Assembly: GCF_027497175.1 (NCBI RefSeq)
Contig: NZ_CP114901.1
Location: 4,278,001-4,342,000 of the forward strand
Reading direction: 5' to 3'
From: Verrucosispora sp. WMMD573
Lineage (GTDB): Bacteria; Actinomycetota; Actinomycetes; Mycobacteriales; Micromonosporaceae
Length of the DNA: 64,000 bases
Positions 28,514 through 36,487 of the stretch are shown here, piece by piece. The notes beneath the pieces are model-generated. The model worked only from the letters and a program-made list of their open reading frames with translations, was not told the DNA's origin and did not search any database. Every line of letters begins with the position of its first letter. The first letter of the stretch is position 1. A program made the position numbers and the translations under genes.

Positions 28514-29305
28514 TTGCCGGAGCCGTCCCGGCCGGACACCCTGACACCCGTGCCGGCAGAGACGAGCTTCGAGGATCTGATCGCCGAGGGCGTCGCCGCC
28601 CCGGTCGACGGGTGGGCGTTCGACTGGCTCGCCGGGCGGGCCACCGAGGAACGCCCACCCTGGGGTTACGCGCGGCTGGTCGCGGCGCGGATGGCGCGCG
28701 CCCACGCGGCGTTGGACATCGACACCGGCGGGGGAGAGGTGCTGGCCGAGGTGCCCCACCCACCACCGCTGCTGGTCGCGACCGAGGCGTGGCCGCCGAA
28801 CGTACCGGTGGCGCGGGCCAACCTGGCACCACTCGGGGCGAGCGTGGTGGCGGTGCACGCCGACGCGCCGCTGCCGTTCGGTGACGCCACCTTCGACCTG
28901 GTGGTCAGCCGGCATCCGGTACGCACCGACTGGCCCGAGGTGGCCCGGGTGCTGCGCCGGGGCGGCACGTTCCTGTCCCAGCAGATCGGCCCGGGAACCG
29001 TACGCGAACTCAGCGAGGCGATCCTCGGCCCGCTGCCGCCGCCGGCGCACCGTCATCCGGAACACGCCGTGGCCGCCGCCCAGGCGGCCGGTCTGACCGT
29101 GGTGGACCTGCGTGAGGCGACGTTGCGGACGGTCTTCCACGACGTCGGTGCGGTGGTCTGGTTCCTGCGCAAGGTGATCTGGACCGTGCCCGACTTCACC
29201 GTGGCGGCGCACCGACCCGCGCTGCGGCGTCTGCACGATCGGATCCGCGCCGAGGGTCCCTTCGTCGCCCATGCCCGCCGCTTCCTCGTCGAGGCCAGAG
29301 CATAG
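28514..29305 (+). CDS. Class I SAM-dependent methyltransferase
   Basis: A 263-residue methyltransferase-like protein. The SAM-binding Rossmann strand motif is altered: LDIDTGGGEVLAEVP serves as motif I, followed by VVAVHADAPLPFGDATFDLVVSRHPV, which is the typical acidic loop and motif IV. C-terminal helices resemble small-molecule methyltransferases. TTG at 28514 gives the longest frame; GTG at 28550 would shorten it by 12 residues and neither has a good ribosome-binding site. The substrate is unknown. Confidence 0.78.
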   Translation: MPEPSRPDTLTPVPAETSFEDLIAEGVAAPVDGWAFDWLAGRATEERPPWGYARLVAARMARAHAALDIDTGGGEVLAEVPHPPPLLVATEAWPPNVPVARANLAPLGASVVAVHADAPLPFGDATFDLVVSRHPVRTDWPEVARVLRRGGTFLSQQIGPGTVRELSEAILGPLPPPAHRHPEHAVAAAQAAGLTVVDLREATLRTVFHDVGAVVWFLRKVIWTVPDFTVAAHRPALRRLHDRIRAEGPFVAHARRFLVEARA

Positions 29306-29399
29306 CCAGCGCCCGCCCAGCCGGGCCGCCGGTGCGGCAGGTGCCGCGCGGGCACCACGTGCGCCTCGGCGGCTCGGGCGAGACCTCGAACCGTGGAAC

Positions 29400-29789
29400 C
29401 TAGGCGCGGAGGAGGGCGAGCATCTCAGGCAGGTCGAAGAATTCGGCCGTGGCCACCGCCGAGGGGTTGCCGCCCTCGGGGTCGGCGCCCGCGCCGAGCA
29501 GTGCGCGTACCGCCTCGGTGTTGCTGCGGAACACCGCCGCGGCCAGCGCCGTCTGGCCCCGGTCGTTGGCGCGGGAGTGATCGGCGCCGCGGTCGAGCAG
29601 CGCACGCACCGTCTCGGGGTGGGCGTGGTACGCCGCCAGGATCAGCAGGCTGTCACCCTTCTGGTTGGTCAGGTTGACCGGTAGCCCCGCGTCGACGTAC
29701 CCGGCGAGTTCCGTGGTCGCGCCATCACGCGCCAGGTCGAACATCCGGTGCGCGAATTCCAGGGTCTCGGTGTCGAGTTCGTCGCTCAC
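29400..29789 (-). CDS. Ankyrin-repeat protein
   Basis: A 129-residue soluble protein made of about three ankyrin repeats: DGATTELAGYVDAGLPVNLTNQKGDSLLILAAYHAHPETVRALLDRGADH and the following NDRGQTALAAAVFRSNTEAVRALLGAGADP show the canonical G-TALA...VRLLL-GAD pattern. Small stand-alone ankyrin proteins in actinobacteria are often next to catalase or stress genes; here it converges with a methyltransferase gene. It is probably a protein-binding adaptor of unknown partner. Confidence 0.85.
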   Translation of the reverse strand: MSDELDTETLEFAHRMFDLARDGATTELAGYVDAGLPVNLTNQKGDSLLILAAYHAHPETVRALLDRGADHSRANDRGQTALAAAVFRSNTEAVRALLGAGADPEGGNPSAVATAEFFDLPEMLALLRA

Positions 29790-30169
29790 CGGTCCAGGTT
29801 AGTCGCCGCCGTCGCACCGGTCGCGACCGCCAGCCGAGCAACGTGCTGGAGTGGCGACTGGACCCCGGGTGTCCCGTCCGCGTGACGGTCGCGGTGTGGG
29901 AGCGCGAACAGCCGACGTCACGCCGGGTACGGACATCCCGTCCCGAAGGCCGCGAACGGCGTGGACCACCCCCCGTATCAGGTCAACTTGGCGACTCTGC
30001 TGTAATCATCTGGCCTCGTACGCAGAGCGAGCGGACGGCTCCGATGTGTCGGTCAATTGTCACATTCATGCAACGCAGCCGCCCCTTGACCCTCGCACGG
30101 GCGCCGGGAAGCATCGATAAGGCGGCGTCCCGGGGCCGTGGGGAATACCCGGACCAGCCAAGGAGGACC
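29790..30169. other. Intergenic region upstream of the winged-helix regulator
   Basis: About 380 bases without a credible gene. It is less G+C-rich than its surroundings around 29985-30080. TTGACC (30086-30091) is a possible -35 but no convincing -10 is spaced from it. The region probably holds regulatory sites for the divergent ankyrin and winged-helix genes. Confidence 0.45.
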
Positions 30170-30781
30170 ATGTCGGTCAGCCCCGCTTCGTCGCGCGCCG
30201 GATGGCATACGTCCCAACCCGCGGTGCCCGGTCGACCCCCCGGCGGCCAGCGTCGTCCCGCCAACACCGCCGCGCCAGTCCTGACGGTCACCCTGTCCAT
30301 CCCGCTGGCGTGTGAGGAGTCGCTGACGCCGGCCGCGCGGCGGCTGCTCGACGCGGCGCGGGAGATGCTGGAGCGAGGCGAGGGCACCATCACCACCGTC
30401 GGTCCGGTGGTGCCGGAACGCCGTGGCGAGACCGTGCCGGCGGGTCGTGCGCCGTCGCGACAGCTCGCGCCCGCCATTCCCGCCCTGCACATCCTGGCGT
30501 CCTCCCGGTCGGTGCTGCGTGACGGCGAGCCGTTGCCGCTGACCCGGCTGGAGTTCGATCTGCTGCTGCACCTGGTCGCCAATCCCCGCCGGGTCTTCAC
30601 CCGGCTCCAGTTGCTCAACGCCGTATGGGGTTACGAGCACGCCGGCGTACGCACGGTCGACGTGCACGTTCGCCGGCTACGCGGCAAGGTCGGCGTGGAC
30701 GTTCCGTTGGTCACCACCGTCTACGGCGTCGGTTACCGGTTGGCCGACGACGCCCGGGTCACCCTCGACCGCGCCGGCTGA
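30170..30781 (+). CDS. Orphan OmpR/PhoB-type winged-helix regulator
   Basis: A 203-residue protein whose C-terminal ~95 residues are a Trans_reg_C winged helix: PLTRLEFDLLLHLVANPRRVFTRLQLLNAVWGYEHAG, then TVDVHVRRLRGKVG and TVYGVGYRL. The N-terminal ~100 residues are Pro/Arg/Ala-rich and have none of the receiver-domain Asp/Lys motifs, and no histidine kinase is adjacent. Activity is thus probably set by expression or by another input than phosphorylation. ATG at 30170 has AAGGAGG at ideal spacing. Confidence 0.85.
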   Translation: MSVSPASSRAGWHTSQPAVPGRPPGGQRRPANTAAPVLTVTLSIPLACEESLTPAARRLLDAAREMLERGEGTITTVGPVVPERRGETVPAGRAPSRQLAPAIPALHILASSRSVLRDGEPLPLTRLEFDLLLHLVANPRRVFTRLQLLNAVWGYEHAGVRTVDVHVRRLRGKVGVDVPLVTTVYGVGYRLADDARVTLDRAG

Positions 30782-30836
30782 CCGCGTCGCGCCGGCCTGG
30801 CCCGGCTCGCTGCGGCCCAGCGGGCACCATGGTTGG

Positions 30837-31478
30837 ATGCGCGTACGTCCCATCTCCCCGCCGCTCCTGGTCAGCGAGCTGACCGAGCGGCTGGCCGGCG
30901 CGATGTCGACCGGACGGCTGCGGGTCGCGGTGGACGGTGCGCCGGCCGCCCGCCCCGAGCACCTGGCCGACGCCCTTGTCGATCCACTGCGCGCCCTCGG
31001 CCACCCGGCGCTGCACGTGCGGACCGAGGACTTCCTGCGCCCCGCCTCGCTGCGTCTGGAACGGGGCCGGACCAACCCGGATTCGTACTACGAGAGTTGG
31101 GTGGACGAGGCCGGTCTGCGGCGGGAGGTGCTGGACCCGGCGGGGCCGGACGGGCCCGGGAGGGTGCTGCCCTCGCTCTGGGACGCCCGGACGGACCGGG
31201 CCAGCCGGGCCGCCTACGTCGACCTGCCGCCCGGCGGGGTGGTACTGGTCAGCGGCGCGTTCCTGCTCGGCGGCGGGCTGGCCTTCGACGTCGTCGTACA
31301 CCTGGAGATGTCGGCCGCCGCGCTGCGCCGGCGCACCGACACCGACCTGGTCTGGACCCTGCCGGCGTTCGACAGGTACGCCGCCGAGGTCGACCCGGCC
31401 AGCTTCGCCGACGTGGTGGTCCGGGTCGACGACCCGCGTCGCCCGGCTCTGGTGGAATCCGTCGACGGGCCGGTTTGA
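30837..31478 (+). CDS. Uridine-kinase-like protein without a P-loop
   Basis: A 213-residue protein aligned in layout with actinobacterial uridine kinase-like NTPases: RVAVDGAP at residues ~28-35, HVRTEDFLRPASLRLERG, PDSYYESWVDEAGLRREVL, VLVSGAFLLGG and a C-terminal FDRYAAEVDPASFADVVVRVDDP. The Walker A that should read GxxGxGKT after VAVDG is replaced by APAARPEHLAD, so ATP binding is likely lost. It may be a non-catalytic relative retained for binding, or a decaying gene, though the frame is intact. Confidence 0.65.
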   Translation: MRVRPISPPLLVSELTERLAGAMSTGRLRVAVDGAPAARPEHLADALVDPLRALGHPALHVRTEDFLRPASLRLERGRTNPDSYYESWVDEAGLRREVLDPAGPDGPGRVLPSLWDARTDRASRAAYVDLPPGGVVLVSGAFLLGGGLAFDVVVHLEMSAAALRRRTDTDLVWTLPAFDRYAAEVDPASFADVVVRVDDPRRPALVESVDGPV

Positions 31479-31498
31479 GTCGTCGAAAGCGAGGGTAA
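31473..31498 (+). promoter_or_regulatory. SigB/SigF-type promoter of the TraR/DksA-like gene
   Basis: GTTT at 31473-31476, 16 bases, GGGTAA at 31493-31498; it lies at the end of the preceding gene and ~100 bases before the TraR/DksA start at 31601. Confidence 0.65.
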
Positions 31499-31600
31499 AC
31501 GCGGGGCTCACAGCGTCCGGGTGCGATGGCTTGGGCGGTATGGCCGGGTGTGGACCGACCCGCCCGCGGAGACGACAAGGCCCAGGAAAGGCAGGCAGCG

Positions 31601-31999
31601 ATGCTCGTCCACGACACGGTCGGCACCGGCCGATCCCAGGCGGAGACCGACCAGATCCGGCTCTCCCTGCAGGCCCGCCACGACGAGCTGACCGAGGAGT
31701 ACCAGCAGGCGGTGCAGCAGAGCCAGGTGCTGCGGCTCGTCGAGGTCGGCGACACCGCCGGCGACGACCAGGCCGACAGCGGCACCAAGACCGCCGAGCG
31801 GGACACCGCACAGTCGCTGCTGCGGACCATCCTGGACCGTCGCGCCCAGTACGAGCACGCCCTGGCCCGGCTCGCCGAGGGCACCTACGGTTTCTGTGAG
31901 GGCTGCACCGCGCCGATCCCGGTCGAACGGCTGGAGATCTTCCCGTCGGCCACCACCTGCGTCACCTGCAAGCAGACGCGCGAGCGTCGGGCGGCCTGA
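31601..31999 (+). CDS. TraR/DksA-type C4 zinc-finger protein
   Basis: A 132-residue protein with an N-terminal helical coiled-coil (~10-90, LRLSLQARHDELTEEYQQAVQQ and TAQSLLRTILDRRAQYEHALARL) and a C-terminal C4 finger, FCEGCTAPIPVERLEIFP then TCVTC. DksA-like proteins enter the RNA polymerase secondary channel through the coiled-coil tip, altering transcription under stress; the actinobacterial RbpA/CarD-era homologues are less studied. ATG at 31601 follows AGGAAAGG. A SigB/SigF-type promoter lies upstream. Confidence 0.88.
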   Translation: MLVHDTVGTGRSQAETDQIRLSLQARHDELTEEYQQAVQQSQVLRLVEVGDTAGDDQADSGTKTAERDTAQSLLRTILDRRAQYEHALARLAEGTYGFCEGCTAPIPVERLEIFPSATTCVTCKQTRERRAA

Positions 32000-32040
32000 C
32001 CCGCGTTGCCGGTTGGTCCGGGATCCGGTGGACTCCACCC

Positions 32041-32916
32041 ATGGGCGAGATCAAGGTGGGCACCGCGTCCTGGACCGACCGGACCTTGCTGGACTCCGGC
32101 TGGTATCCCCAGACCGCGGACAACCCGGAGAAACGGCTGGCCTACTACGCCCGCCAGTTTCCGCTGGTCGAGGTCGACGCCACCTACTACTCGCCGCCCG
32201 CGGAGCGTACGGCGAGGCTGTGGGCCGAGCGGACCCCGGCCGGTTTCACCTTCAACGTGAAGGCGTTCAGCCTGCTCACCGGCCACCCCACCCGGGTCAC
32301 TGCGATCTACAAGGAGCTGAGACCGGAGACTAACAAGCGCAACCTCTACCCCGACGACCTGCCGCCGCAGGCGTACGAGGAAATCTGGACGCGCTTCCTC
32401 AGCGCCCTCGACCCTCTGGTCGAGGCGGGCAAGCTCGGCGCGCTGCTGTTCCAGTTCCCGCCCTGGTTCACCATCCGGCGGGACAATAAGCAGTACCTGC
32501 TTGAGGTGACACGGCGCTGCGCGCCGCTGCGCCCGGTCTTCGAGTTCCGACACGCCTCCTGGTTCGACGGCGACAACGCCACCGAGACCCTCGACTTCCT
32601 GCGTACGCACCGGCTCGCGTACGTCAGCGTGGACATGCCGCAGGGGCACCGCTCGTCCGTCCCGCCGGTGCTGGCCGCCACCTCCGACCTCGCGGTGGTG
32701 CGCTTTCACGGGCACAGCGACAAGTGGACCAGCAAGGACATTCACGAGAAGTTCGGCTACCACTACTCCGAACGGGAGCTCAAGGACTGGGCACCCAAGC
32801 TCCGCGAGCTGGCCGGCGAGACCGAACAGACGCACGTTCTCATGAACAACTGTTACCGGGACTATGCGCAGACCAACGCCCAGCAGCTCCAGGCCCTGCT
32901 CGGCGAGACCGGCTGA
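32041..32916 (+). CDS. DUF72 family protein
   Basis: A 291-residue TIM-barrel-like protein of the DUF72 (YecE) family: the signature start KVGTASWTDRTLLDSGWYP, PLVEVDATYYSPP, FTFNVKAFSLLTGH, FQFPPWF and EFRHASWF are all in the usual order and the length is normal. The family is broad and uncharacterised, possibly acting on nucleic acids or modified nucleotides. ATG at 32041 has only a weak purine stretch upstream. Confidence 0.93.
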   Translation: MGEIKVGTASWTDRTLLDSGWYPQTADNPEKRLAYYARQFPLVEVDATYYSPPAERTARLWAERTPAGFTFNVKAFSLLTGHPTRVTAIYKELRPETNKRNLYPDDLPPQAYEEIWTRFLSALDPLVEAGKLGALLFQFPPWFTIRRDNKQYLLEVTRRCAPLRPVFEFRHASWFDGDNATETLDFLRTHRLAYVSVDMPQGHRSSVPPVLAATSDLAVVRFHGHSDKWTSKDIHEKFGYHYSERELKDWAPKLRELAGETEQTHVLMNNCYRDYAQTNAQQLQALLGETG

Positions 32917-33195
32917 CGTCCCCGCCACTGTGCCCGGCAGCCGGTGCAGAGCCGGGAATGCCACCGCGGCGGCCCGGCCCCGGCGCAACCCGGCTGCTGG
33001 GCACGGGCAGCAGCGGCCACTATCCGTAAGATCCCCGCGCCCGACCGCCGGCGATTCGAGTGGTGACATGCCCGGACGGTTCTCACCCGGGTGGGGTGAG
33101 GGCGGCTCACCTGGCTGCGACCGAGCATGGGGTCGAGCGGGCGACGCGCCGTTGGCGATCGTCCGCGCGGAATCGACACCACGGAGGTGACCGCG

Positions 33196-33390
33196 ATGAC
33201 CGTTCGGGTCGTACCGCATCGGCGGCGAAACGGCGTCCTGCGCACTGTCGGAGCGTCCGAGCAGCCTCGACGGGCCGCCCGGGCCGGACGCGACAGCCCG
33301 ATCCGGTACCGGCGCGGCCCGGTGGGTCCGCCGCGACGTCACGACGACCGACGGTGGGAAACCGACCTACGGGGGTGGACAGATGGCTGA
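33196..33390 (+). CDS. Small basic protein overlapping the DUF2267 gene start
   Basis: A possible 64-residue, very Arg-rich protein. ATG at 33196 has a good GGAGGTGA ribosome-binding site and the stop TGA at 33388-33390 overlaps the start of the DUF2267 gene at 33383. Composition and the preceding G+C-rich sequence give no family, so it may be a short coupled peptide or a chance frame. Confidence 0.4.
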   Translation: MTVRVVPHRRRNGVLRTVGASEQPRRAARAGRDSPIRYRRGPVGPPRRHDDRRWETDLRGWTDG

Positions 33391-33811
33391 GCAGTTCCAG
33401 TCCGCGATCGAGTCCTCGATGGACAAGACCAACCTGATCCTGAGGGACATCGAGCAGGCGTACGGCTGGCCGAAGGAGCAACGCAACCAGTCGTACGCCG
33501 CGCTGCGTACCGTGCTGCACCTGCTGCGCGACCGGATGCCGGTGCAGGAGAGCGTGGAGTTCTCCGCGCAGCTGCCGGTAGTCGTGCGCGGCATCTACTT
33601 CGACGGCTGGCAGCCACAGGACGTGCCGATCAAGCTCAACCGGGACGACTTCCTCTACGAGGTCCGCCAGGGCTTCCCGTACGACGTGGCCGGCGGCCCG
33701 GAGCGGATCGTCCAGGTGGTGCTGGACACCCTGCGTCGGCACATCACCCAGGGCGAGTGGGAGGACGTCAAGGAGACCATGCCCACCGATCTCGCCCGGA
33801 TCATGCCCTGA
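33383..33811 (+). CDS. DUF2267 domain protein
   Basis: A 142-residue protein of the DUF2267 family, which is mostly helical: TNLILRDIEQAYGWPKEQRNQSYAALRTVLHLLRDRMP, then SAQLPVVVRGIYFDGWQP and FLYEVRQGFPYDVAGGPERIVQVVLDTLRRHITQGEWEDVKETMP. Such proteins recur in stress operons and their function is unassigned. ATG at 33383 overlaps the end of a short basic ORF. It is not co-transcribed with the convergent PIG-L gene. Confidence 0.9.
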   Translation: MAEQFQSAIESSMDKTNLILRDIEQAYGWPKEQRNQSYAALRTVLHLLRDRMPVQESVEFSAQLPVVVRGIYFDGWQPQDVPIKLNRDDFLYEVRQGFPYDVAGGPERIVQVVLDTLRRHITQGEWEDVKETMPTDLARIMP

Positions 33812-33882
33812 TCCGCGGCCCGTCGTGACCCGCCCCGCGCGCCGTGGGGTGGGCCGACGTACCCAGGCCGGGGACCCCGGCC

Positions 33883-34620
33883 CTACCAGAGGTCGAAGTG
33901 GAACACCTCGAACGAGGTGCCGTAGCGCACGCCCAGCCGGGCACCCACCGGCCGCGCGCCACCCTCCAGGAACTCCTCGGCGTCGAAGCTGCCGTCGCCC
34001 AGCCCGGTCAGGTACGCGTCGTGGGCCAGCAGCGACGCGACCCCCCGGTCGAACGTGTCGGTGGTGTCCACACCGTGCCGGGCGCGCGGCGACGAGGCCG
34101 CCCACACCTGTCGTACCCGGCCCCAGGGCTCGACGCCGTCGGTCAGCTGCTCCGGGAAGATCCAACGGTTGCCGGCGTCCCGGACCGCGTCCAGGGTGGC
34201 CCGGCCCACCGCGATGTGGTCGGCCTGGTTGAGCACGTCAGCGCCGTCCCAGGTGGCCCGGAAGTTGTTGGTGATGACGATGTCCGGTCGGTGCCGACGG
34301 ACCACCGCGGCCAGTTCCCGGCGCAGCGGCACGCCATACTCCAGCACCCCGTCGGGCAGGCCGAGGAACTCGACGGTGTCCACGCCCACCAGGGCTGCCG
34401 ACTCCCGCTGCTCCTGCTCGCGTACCTCCCGGGCACGCGGCGGCGGCATCCCGTCGATGCCCGCCTCGCCGCTGGTGACCAGGCAGTAGACGATCTGCTT
34501 GCCCTGCCCGGTCCAGCGGGCGATGGCGGCGGCGGCACCGAACTCCAGGTCGTCGGGGTGGGCCACGATCGCCAGGGCGCGCTGCCATTCCTCGGTCACC
34601 GGCTCAAGTGGTTCGGTCAT
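33883..34620 (-). CDS. PIG-L family deacetylase
   Basis: A 245-residue zinc hydrolase of the LmbE/PIG-L family, relatives of MshB and of lincomycin/mycothiol pathway deacetylases. The metal-binding AHPDD is near residues 19-24, the SGEAGID loop and RREQ-type helix EVREQEQRESAALVGV follow, and DIVITNNF plus NQADHIAVG supplies the distal His. It removes an N-acetyl group from a GlcNAc-like substrate or mycothiol conjugate. ATG at 34620 has GGAGG just upstream. Confidence 0.9.
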   Translation of the reverse strand: MTEPLEPVTEEWQRALAIVAHPDDLEFGAAAAIARWTGQGKQIVYCLVTSGEAGIDGMPPPRAREVREQEQRESAALVGVDTVEFLGLPDGVLEYGVPLRRELAAVVRRHRPDIVITNNFRATWDGADVLNQADHIAVGRATLDAVRDAGNRWIFPEQLTDGVEPWGRVRQVWAASSPRARHGVDTTDTFDRGVASLLAHDAYLTGLGDGSFDAEEFLEGGARPVGARLGVRYGTSFEVFHFDLW

Positions 34621-34734
34621 CGGTACCTCCGTCGGTGTGTTCGGCAATCCTGCCACCCGTGGCGTCGGCCCGCCCGCATCGGCGAACGGGTCATGCCGGA
34701 TGGATCGGACGATTACGGTGGGACGAGGTGTGTG

Positions 34735-34760
34735 GTTAGAGAAGATCGGGAGCGGGGTAC
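34735..34760 (+). promoter_or_regulatory. SigB/SigF-like promoter of the repeat-peptide gene
   Basis: GTTA at 34735-34738, 16 bases, GGGTAC at 34755-34760; the repeat-peptide ATG is 61 bases downstream. The -35 has one deviation from GTTT. Confidence 0.5.
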
Positions 34761-34821
34761 CACCCGCGGCAGGACGCACCCGACCGATGGTGGCGGGGGC
34801 GGGTCAATCCGAGGGAGCACG

Positions 34822-35064
34822 ATGCCACTCAACGACGATGACATGCAGACCAGCAGCGGCGGCGGGGCCGAAGGTCCGGCCGACGGCGGTGCCACGCCGG
34901 GTCAGCACGACGGCGGCGCGGACGGTAGCGCCGAGGGTCCGGCCGACGGTGGTGCGACCCCCGGTCAGCACGACGGCGGCGCGGACGGTAGCGCCGAGGG
35001 TCCGGCCGACGGTGGTGCGACCCCCGGTCAGCAGGACGGCGGCGCCGACGGCGCAGCTCGGTAA
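34822..35064 (+). CDS. Acidic tandem-repeat peptide (BatC-like), possible modified substrate
   Basis: An 80-residue low-complexity peptide: a short leader MPLNDDDMQTSSGGG, then three copies of a 21-residue unit beginning AEGPADGGATPGQ, ending HDGG (the third copy has QDGG), and a GADGAAR tail. It contains no Cys and no hydrophobic helix. ATG at 34822 follows GAGGGAG, and the stop is nine bases before the JmjC/cupin gene, so the two are translated as an operon. Similar Asp/Gly/Ala-rich peptides beside cupins occur in actinobacteria under the label BatC. Modification by the oxygenase is inference. Confidence 0.75.
   Translation: MPLNDDDMQTSSGGGAEGPADGGATPGQHDGGADGSAEGPADGGATPGQHDGGADGSAEGPADGGATPGQQDGGADGAAR
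34867..35055. repeat. Three tandem 63-bp repeats inside the repeat peptide gene
   Basis: Units start at 34867, 34930 and 34993. Copies two and three differ by about one base (cacgac to caggac), pointing to a recent duplication that keeps the frame (63 = 21 codons). Confidence 0.9.
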
Positions 35065-35073
35065 CGGATCGCC

Positions 35074-36387
35074 ATGACGCATCTCGAACCGCCGGGCGGC
35101 CACGGCCGCCCGGCGGCTCCGTCTTCGGCAACCATGCCGTCCGGCCTCGACGAGCCTGCCGAACTGGTCTCGGCCACGGCCGCGTTGGCCCGCTGCGTCA
35201 GCGTGGAAGCGGCGAAGTTCGCCGCCGCGCACTGGGGACGTACTCCGTTGTTGTCCCGCGCCGCCGAACTGCCCAACCCGGCCGGCTTCACCGATCTGCT
35301 CGGCCCCGCCGACGCCGACGAACTGCTCAGCCGGCGGGGTCTGCGTACCCCCTTCCTGCGGGTCGCCAAGGACGGCCAGGTGCTGCCCGCGGCGCGGTAC
35401 ACCGGCGGTGGCGGTGCCGGCGCCGAGATCGACGACCAGGTCCTCGACGAGAGGATCCTCCAGCTGTACGCCGACGGCGCCACCCTGGTCCTGCAGGGTC
35501 TGCACCGCACCTGGCCGGCGTTGATCGACTTCACCCGGGACCTGAGCCTGGCCGTGGGGCAGCCGTTGCAGGTCAACGCCTACCTGACTCCGCCGGACAG
35601 CCAGGGTTTCGCCACTCACTACGACACCCACGACGTCTTCGTGTTGCAGGTCGACGGCCACAAGCACTGGCGGATTCATCCACCGGTGCTGCCCGACCCG
35701 CTTGAGCGGCAACCGTGGGGCGGCCGGGCCGACGAGGTCGCCGCGACCGCACAGGGGGCCGCCGCGCTGGACTTCGTCCTGGAACCGGGTGACGCCCTCT
35801 ACCTGCCCCGGGGCTGGCTGCACAGCGCCCAGGCGCAGGAGTCCAGCTCGCTGCACCTGACCGTCGGCGTACGGGCGTTGACCCGGTACGCGTTGGTCGA
35901 GGAGTTGCTCGCGTTGGCCGCCGAGGACCAGCGGCTGCGGGCGACCCTGCCGTTCGGCACCGACGTGGCCGATCCGGACGCCATCGAACCGGAGCTGACC
36001 GAGACGGTCGAGGCGCTGCGGGAGTGGCTGCTGCGGGCCGACCCGGCCGCGGTGGCCGCCCGGCTGCGGCAGCGGGCCTGGTCGGCGTCGCGTCCGGCGC
36101 CGATCCGGCCGTTGGCGCAGGCCGCCGCGATCACCGCGCTGACCGCCGACAGCCGGGTCACCGTCCGTGCGGGCCTGCGCTGGCAGCTCGTCCCCGAGGG
36201 CGAACGGCTGGCGTTGCGCCTGTTCGACCGTACGGTCACCTTGCCCGCGCAGTGTGGACCCGCCGTCCGTGCCCTGCTCACCGGCCCGCCGATCCGAGTC
36301 GGCGACCTTCCCGGCCTGGACACCGACGCCGACCGCCTCACCCTCACCCGCCGCCTGCTCCGCGAGGCGGCCCTCACCCCCGCCTGA
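35074..36387 (+). CDS. JmjC/cupin-4 Fe(II)/2-oxoglutarate oxygenase
   Basis: A 437-residue protein of the cupin-4/JmjC family related to ribosomal oxygenases (YcfD/ROXA, NO66, MINA53). The iron-binding HxD is H182-Y-D184 in THYDTHDVFVLQ, followed by GHKHWRIH, and the distal His is H250 in GWLHSAQAQ after the FVLEPGDALYLPRGW strand. It should hydroxylate an arginine or histidine side chain of a protein or peptide using 2-oxoglutarate and O2. A C-terminal winged-helix-like dimerisation region fits the family. The repeat peptide nine bases upstream is the obvious candidate substrate. Confidence 0.88.
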   Translation: MTHLEPPGGHGRPAAPSSATMPSGLDEPAELVSATAALARCVSVEAAKFAAAHWGRTPLLSRAAELPNPAGFTDLLGPADADELLSRRGLRTPFLRVAKDGQVLPAARYTGGGGAGAEIDDQVLDERILQLYADGATLVLQGLHRTWPALIDFTRDLSLAVGQPLQVNAYLTPPDSQGFATHYDTHDVFVLQVDGHKHWRIHPPVLPDPLERQPWGGRADEVAATAQGAAALDFVLEPGDALYLPRGWLHSAQAQESSSLHLTVGVRALTRYALVEELLALAAEDQRLRATLPFGTDVADPDAIEPELTETVEALREWLLRADPAAVAARLRQRAWSASRPAPIRPLAQAAAITALTADSRVTVRAGLRWQLVPEGERLALRLFDRTVTLPAQCGPAVRALLTGPPIRVGDLPGLDTDADRLTLTRRLLREAALTPA

Positions 36388-36405
36388 TCGGACCGCCGCC
36401 CAGCG

Positions 36406-36464
36406 CGATCAAGAGGTTTGCGTTGGCCCCGCCCGGCGGGATTCCGGCGCGAACCTCTTGATCG
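36406..36464. terminator. Bidirectional hairpin between convergent genes
   Basis: Arms CGATCAAGAGGTTTGCG (36406-36422) and CGCGAACCTCTTGATCG (36448-36464), 17 bp with one mismatch and a 25-base loop. It lies between the JmjC/cupin gene and the convergent four-gene operon. Confidence 0.75.
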
Positions 36465-36487
36465 ATAAGGGCCCGCGGGCGCGTGCG

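Noticed and set aside
33061..33195. SigB-type promoter before the DUF2267 gene
   Set aside because: A GGTT/GGGTG pair exists but the spacer is only 12 bases, outside the 15-17 range.
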